In this document: positions 14,147-18,002 of the stretch, piece by piece
Layout: the number at the start of each line of letters is the position of its first letter
How positions within the stretch are numbered: the stretch's first letter is position 1
Source of the DNA: an uncultured Clostridium sp.
Lineage (GTDB): Bacteria; Bacillota; Clostridia; TANB77; CAG-508
Direction: 5' to 3'
Assembly (NCBI GenBank): GCA_900557045.1
Contig: USQY01000036.1
Location: 1 to 18,002, forward strand
Length of the DNA: 18,002 bases
The notes under the pieces: model-generated
Databases searched by the model: none
What the model saw: the letters and a program-made list of their open reading frames with translations, nothing else
What the model was told of the DNA's origin: nothing
Program-made: the position numbers and the translations under genes

Positions 14147-14208
14147 TAAGAGGTCGTATAGTCTTATAATTAATATAAACAATAAGCCTCTTGTTATAAA
14201 AATTTTTT
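14143..14208 (+). terminator. Probable terminator after divIC
   Basis: Arms 14143-14153 and 14187-14197 pair over 11 bp with one wobble around a 33-nt loop that has its own CTTAT/ATAAG pair. Six Ts (14203-14208) follow after 5 nt. The distance to the T-run and the large loop make it weaker than the other terminators here. The left arm overlaps the divIC stop codon. Confidence 0.45.
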
Positions 14209-14291
14209 CAATCATTTAATTCTTAAAAAATTCCAAATAAACAAAAAATAAAATAAATTTATAAATATAAAAAATATTAAGGGGGAAAATT

Positions 14292-15659
14292 ATGAATTTT
14301 GAAAATTGTACACTAGTTGAATTACGTCAATTAGCCAAAGAAAAAGGAATTAAAAATGTTTCAAAACTAAAGAAAGATGAATTATTAGAGATGTTAGAAG
14401 ATTTACAGAACAAACAAGAAAAATATCACTATGTTAAAACTATTAAAGCCGAGGATAACAATGAAAATGTTGAAGATGAAATAAAAAATATTTCAAATGG
14501 ACAAGAAGATAATAGTGGTTACAAATTAACAAATGAAGATGATGAAATAGTAGAAGGAATTTTAGAAGTATTACCAGATGGTTATGGATTTTTAAGAGGA
14601 AAAAATTATTTATCAAGTCCTAAAGATGTATACATTTCTCCAGTTCAAATAAGAAGATTTAGATTAGATAAAGGAGATAAAATAAAAGGTATTGCAAGAA
14701 TACCTAAAGAAGGAGAAAAGTTCCCTGCACTTATATTTGTAGGGGAAGTAAATGGAGAAGCTCCTGAAAAAGCATATAGAAGAATAAAATTTGACGACTT
14801 AACACCTATATATCCAAATGAAAGATTACGTTTAGAAACACGTCCTAATGAATATGCTATGAGAATAATAGATTTAGTTTCACCTATAGGAAAAGGGCAA
14901 AGAGGTATGATAGTTGCTCCACCAAAAGTAGGTAAAACAACCTTATTAAAGAAAATAGCAAACAGTATTTCTGATAATAATCCAGAAGTTGAATTAATAG
15001 TATTATTAATAGATGAAAGACCTGAAGAAGTAACAGACATGATACGTTCTATTAAAGGTGAAGTAATATATTCTACTTTTGATGAATTACCAGAACATCA
15101 TGTTAAAGTAGCGGAAATGGTATTAGAAAGAGCTAAAAGACTTACAGAACAGAAAAAAGATGTTGTAATATTATTAGATAGTATTACAAGACTAGCTCGT
15201 GCATACAACTTAGTTATTCCTTCTTCTGGAAGAACTTTATCTGGAGGTTTTGACCCTGCTGCATTACATAAACCTAAGAAATTCTTTGGTGCTGCAAGAA
15301 ACATAGAAAATGGTGGAAGCTTAACAATTTTAGCAACATCATTAGTTGAAACAGGAAGTAGAATGGATGAAGTTATTTTCGAAGAATTTAAAGGAACAGG
15401 TAATATGGAAGTTGTTCTTGATAGAAAACTTTCAGAAAAACGTATTTTCCCAGCTATAGATATAAATAAATCTGGAACAAGAAGAGAAGATTTATTATTA
15501 GATAGCAAAGAAATGGAAACTGTATATGCTTTAAGAAAAGCATTAAATACAGCATCAGTAGCGGATGTTACTGAACAATTAATATCTCTAATGGTTGCTA
15601 CTAAAACTAACCAAGAATTTATGGATAAAATGGACTCATATTTGAAAAATTATAAATAA
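14292..15659 (+). CDS. rho: Transcription termination factor Rho
   Basis: Hexameric RNA-dependent ATPase that terminates transcription. Residues 1-40 are the Rho N-terminal domain ('[30 protein letters not shown]'), then an acidic low-complexity linker (about 50-85). The RNA-binding cold-shock fold follows ('[15 protein letters not shown]', 89-103). The ATPase core has Walker A 'APPKVGKTT' (209-217), '[13 protein letters not shown]', Walker B '[15 protein letters not shown]', the Q loop in '[28 protein letters not shown]' and the R-loop region '[26 protein letters not shown]'. At 455 aa it is full length. The AGGGGG site (14280-14285) lies just before the ATG. It is monocistronic by spacing. 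Two long antisense reading frames inside it are codon shadows. Confidence 0.97.
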   Translation: MNFENCTLVELRQLAKEKGIKNVSKLKKDELLEMLEDLQNKQEKYHYVKTIKAEDNNENVEDEIKNISNGQEDNSGYKLTNEDDEIVEGILEVLPDGYGFLRGKNYLSSPKDVYISPVQIRRFRLDKGDKIKGIARIPKEGEKFPALIFVGEVNGEAPEKAYRRIKFDDLTPIYPNERLRLETRPNEYAMRIIDLVSPIGKGQRGMIVAPPKVGKTTLLKKIANSISDNNPEVELIVLLIDERPEEVTDMIRSIKGEVIYSTFDELPEHHVKVAEMVLERAKRLTEQKKDVVILLDSITRLARAYNLVIPSSGRTLSGGFDPAALHKPKKFFGAARNIENGGSLTILATSLVETGSRMDEVIFEEFKGTGNMEVVLDRKLSEKRIFPAIDINKSGTRREDLLLDSKEMETVYALRKALNTASVADVTEQLISLMVATKTNQEFMDKMDSYLKNYK

Positions 15660-15693
15660 TATTGTTTTTCCCAGCATTTATAGCATTCTTCTA

Positions 15694-15702
15694 TGTTATA
15701 AT
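15694..15702 (+). promoter_or_regulatory. Extended -10 promoter before the methyltransferase gene
   Basis: TGTTATAAT, identical to the element before divIC, lies 72 bp upstream of the methyltransferase start. No matching -35 box is seen. No clear hairpin terminator separates it from rho. Confidence 0.5.
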
Positions 15703-15774
15703 TCATTCAACAGTCGATATAAAAATACAAAGAAAAATATTAAAAAATCCAATTAAAAAGAAAGATGGAAATAT

Positions 15775-16347
15775 ATGAAAAATTGGGAAATTTATCAAAA
15801 TAAAACATACAATAATGATGTATGTAAATTACTTAAAATTTTTTTAAGTGAATATAAAGTTAACAATGCAATTGATTTAGGATGTGGAAGTGGAAACGAA
15901 ACTGTATATATGATTCAAAACGGAATAAATGTATTAGCAATAGACAGGCAATTAAACAAAAATTTTATATTAGATAGATTAGATAACAAACAAAAAGAAA
16001 AAATTATGTTTCTAGAGCAAAGCTTTGAAGATGTTAAGTTACCTAAAACAGATGCAATTACAGCATTTTTTAGTATTCCATTTTGTAATCCTCAATATTT
16101 TAATAAATTATGGGACAAAATTTACAATTCAATAAATGATGACGGATATTTTGTTGGACAATTATTTGGAGATAGAGATGATTGGAAAAATGCGCCATTA
16201 ATTAGTACATTTACAATAGAACAAGTTAAAGAATACCTAAAAATGTATAAAATAATTAGGTTAGATGAAATAGAATATGTTCGAAAAATAGATAATAAAA
16301 AGTGGCATTATTATAATATAATTGCTCAGAAATTCAAGGAGATATAA
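15775..16347 (+). CDS. Class I SAM-dependent methyltransferase, TehB-like
   Basis: 190 aa with a Rossmann-type methyltransferase fold. Motif I is 'AIDLGCGSGNETVYMIQNG' (about 37-55), binding S-adenosylmethionine. 'VLAIDR' (about 58-63) ends in the acidic residue that holds the ribose. 'DAITAFFSIPFCNPQYF' (about 95-110) is the motif IV region, and 'DDGYFVGQLFGDRDDW' corresponds to the later strand and loop. The 'IPFC' in motif IV and 'GDRDDW' resemble small TehB/tellurite-resistance-type methyltransferases; the substrate cannot be read from sequence. The ribosome binding site is weak (AGATGG before the ATG). The next gene, plsY-like, begins soon after but in damaged form. Confidence 0.85.
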   Translation: MKNWEIYQNKTYNNDVCKLLKIFLSEYKVNNAIDLGCGSGNETVYMIQNGINVLAIDRQLNKNFILDRLDNKQKEKIMFLEQSFEDVKLPKTDAITAFFSIPFCNPQYFNKLWDKIYNSINDDGYFVGQLFGDRDDWKNAPLISTFTIEQVKEYLKMYKIIRLDEIEYVRKIDNKKWHYYNIIAQKFKEI

Positions 16348-16387
16348 AAATAATATAGGGTGTCTTGATTACATGGAACCCTCTTGA

Positions 16388-16981
16388 TTTATAGGGAATT
16401 TTTGTGGTGCAATTATTGTTTCAAAAAATTTCATAAGAAAAGATATTAGAGAATTTGGTAGTTCAAATGCGGGTACGACAAATATGTCGAGAGTCTTTGG
16501 ACTAAAATATGGAATTTTGACTTTTTTGATAGATTGCTTCAAAGGTTTTCTTGCAGTAAAAGTATGCTATCTAATTATTTCAGCTAACTTTTCAGATTTT
16601 TGGGGAGAGTTTGCAGGTTATATGGTAGGAATAGCTATAATATTAGGGCATAATTATCCAATAGTCTTTAAATTTAAAGGTGGAAAAGGGTTTGCAAGTG
16701 CCATAGGTGTATTTTTAGCGCTTAATCCACTAATAACTGCAATATCACTAGCAGGATGCTTAATAGTATTAATTGCTACGGATATAATGTCTTTATATGC
16801 TATTTCATTCTTTACTGTAACTATGATTTATACTTGTGCGTTTACTAATATTCATTGGAGTATGAAAATATGTACAATTGTTTATCTTGTTCTAGGAATA
16901 ATTGCACATAAGAACAATATAAAAAATCTAATAAATGGAAAAGAAAGAAAATTAGGGATAAAGAAAAAATTTTTCAAATAG
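16388..16981 (+). pseudogene. plsY: plsY-like glycerol-3-phosphate acyltransferase gene with a lost 5' end
   Basis: PlsY transfers acyl groups from acyl phosphate to glycerol-3-phosphate in the membrane. Homology begins in-frame right after a TGA at 16385-16387: 'FIGNFCGAIIVSKNFIRKDIREFGSSNAGTTNMSRVFG', covering most of helix 1 and the first conserved motif (G-S-x-N-A-G-T-T-N). The second motif 'GHNYPIVFKFKGGKG' and the third 'AHKNNIKNLINGKERKLG' are intact. No ATG, GTG or TTG lies in frame between that TGA and ATG 16484. A start at 16484 would discard motif 1 and helix 1. About the first 8-10 residues are therefore missing or displaced by a frameshift near 16390. Motif 1 also has GSS where GSG is usual. 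It may be a decaying copy, or the sequence may contain an error. The Cof-type gene follows 19 bp later. Confidence 0.8.
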
Positions 16982-17000
16982 TTAAAAAAGGGGAAATGTT

Positions 17001-17774
17001 ATGAAAATGTTTGCTTTTGACCTTGACAAAACAACTTTAAACTCTCGGGGAGAATTATCAAGCGTTAATTACAAAATATTACAAGCTATGCTTAAAAAGA
17101 ATGTCATTTTGATTCCAGCTACAGGAAGAAATTTAGAAGGAATACCAAATGAAATTCTAGGTCTTAATATTAGATATGCGATAGTGTCAAATGGTGCAAT
17201 GGTAATAGACTTGCTTGAAAATAAAATTATTTGGCAAAAAACACTATCTAAAGCTGAATTAAAACAAGTGATATGTATGTTAAGTAAAGATAAAATTGCT
17301 TTTACAATACATACTGATGATAAATGTTTTGATTCAACCATAATGCAAGTTGTTATTCGAAGGTTGTTATTTAAAAATTCAAGTGTATTTTTTCAAAATT
17401 TAAAAAGTGGGATAAAAAAACTTGATAATATAAATAAAATTCAACTTATCTTTCTTTCAAAAAAACACTTACAAAAAGTATATAATGTGTTAAGTGAAAT
17501 AGATGTAATACATGTTGTAAAATCATCAAAACATTGCATAGAAATTACTCATAGAGAGGCGAACAAAGGCAATGCTTTAAAATTTTTATCTGATTATCTA
17601 GGTGTAGATAGAGGAGAAATTGTTAGTATTGGAGATAATGATAATGACATTGAAATGTTGCAATTTTCTGGAACTTCATATGTTGTACTTAATTCTTCTG
17701 ATACTGTAAAGATTATTGCTGATTATGTTGTAAGTAGTAATGATGATCATGCATTGAAAGATATTATTTATTAA
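17001..17774 (+). CDS. Cof-type HAD-IIB family hydrolase
   Basis: 257 aa, typical for Cof-like phosphatases acting on sugar phosphates, nucleotides or flavin precursors. Motif I 'FDLDKTTLNS' (5-14) has both catalytic aspartates (8 and 10) but Lys where most members have Gly (DxDGT). Motif II is 'IPATGR' and then 'VSNGAMVID'. A cap domain of the IIB type follows (about 80-180). Motif III/IV is 'EANKGNALKFL' and 'VSIGDNDNDIEMLQFSG' with the magnesium-binding Asp pair. The ATG at 17001 follows AAGGGGAAA at good spacing; ATG 17007 is a second in-frame option. An in-frame CGG codon (Arg16) occurs here. It lies 19 bp after the plsY-like gene and ends at a strong terminator whose stem overlaps its stop codon. 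Confidence 0.9.
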   Translation: MKMFAFDLDKTTLNSRGELSSVNYKILQAMLKKNVILIPATGRNLEGIPNEILGLNIRYAIVSNGAMVIDLLENKIIWQKTLSKAELKQVICMLSKDKIAFTIHTDDKCFDSTIMQVVIRRLLFKNSSVFFQNLKSGIKKLDNINKIQLIFLSKKHLQKVYNVLSEIDVIHVVKSSKHCIEITHREANKGNALKFLSDYLGVDRGEIVSIGDNDNDIEMLQFSGTSYVVLNSSDTVKIIADYVVSSNDDHALKDIIY

Positions 17775-17809
17775 AAAAATGCTGAACGAAATTCGTTCAG
17801 CATTTTTTT
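17773..17809 (+). terminator. Strong terminator after the HAD gene
   Basis: Arms 17773-17790 and 17792-17809 are perfectly complementary over 18 bp including the A-run and the seven terminal Ts, with core ATGCTGAACG. Because the A-run matches the T-run it could work in both directions. The final stretch 17810-18002 is AT-rich with a purine-rich tract near 17926-17950, and I see no gene in it. Confidence 0.92.
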
Positions 17810-18002
17810 AAGCTGGATAATAATTTTTTATCTAATTTAGGCATGCTAAAATGAATTTTAAGACATTTTTACAGAAAATACATATAACTTTGTTTCATTT
17901 TTTATTTCACAAAAATTTCACGAATTTGAGGAGTAGGAGAGTAAAAGAGCAATTTTTAGTATAAGTATTAAATTTAAAAAATAAAAATAAAATTTATAAA
18001 AG

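Noticed and set aside
14645..15508. Two long minus-strand reading frames inside rho.
   Set aside because: They are antisense shadows of a well-conserved gene, without ribosome binding sites or recognisable domains.

Overview
The window comes from a very AT-rich, endospore-forming member of the Firmicutes, most likely the Clostridia. Three things point there: the yabP-yabQ-divIC sporulation and division cluster, RF2 made through the classic +1 programmed frameshift, and strong AGGAGG-type ribosome binding sites with sigma-A promoters. No plasmid, phage or CRISPR structure is visible. Most of the window is core chromosome with a few accessory patches.

Layout. Positions 1-2354 hold a TetR-family regulator with a possible self-operator, then murD (peptidoglycan precursor synthesis) behind a near-consensus promoter. 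Positions 2399-3659 hold an unrecognised protein with cysteine pairs and a proline-rich tail, whose ribosome binding site is buried in a perfect 18-bp hairpin, and then a cysteine-rich CBS-pair protein. Positions 3660-4117 carry no gene. They contain a tandemly duplicated, comparatively G-rich repeat with a 35-bp perfect inverted repeat, resembling a MITE or other intergenic element. Positions 4118-5895 hold an AI-2E/YtvI-type membrane protein and a convergent small membrane-anchored protein related to the TIGR03943 (YcgQ) C-terminal domain, separated by a 23-bp-stem terminator.

Positions 6102-8861 are secA. It is followed by a 52-bp near-perfect REP-like palindrome flanked by two copies of the secA 3' end, then a bidirectional terminator. 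A minus-strand 165-aa protein of unknown function (8995-9492) has a perfect -35 box and is less AT-rich than its neighbours, so it is probably acquired. Next come prfB (RF2) with its in-frame UGA frameshift site, a three-helix membrane protein, an aspartokinase gene on the minus strand broken by one extra base, and the sporulation genes yabP and yabQ. yabP has a convincing sigma-E promoter. A short divIC/ftsB-type gene follows, also broken by one extra base, then rho, a SAM-dependent methyltransferase, a plsY-like acyltransferase gene lacking a readable 5' end, and a Cof-type HAD hydrolase closed by a strong terminator.

Functional themes are envelope synthesis and division (murD, plsY, divIC), protein export (secA), translation and transcription termination (prfB, rho), and sporulation (yabP, yabQ, perhaps the ytvI-like gene and the hairpin-controlled gene). 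I found no obvious new multi-gene system. The points most worth a second look are the ribosome-binding-site hairpin that overlaps a sigma-K-like promoter (2394-2449), the palindrome-plus-duplication behind secA (8839-8955), the repeat element at 3667-3957, and the fact that both single-base frameshifts (lysC and divIC) fall on the very rare codon CGG.
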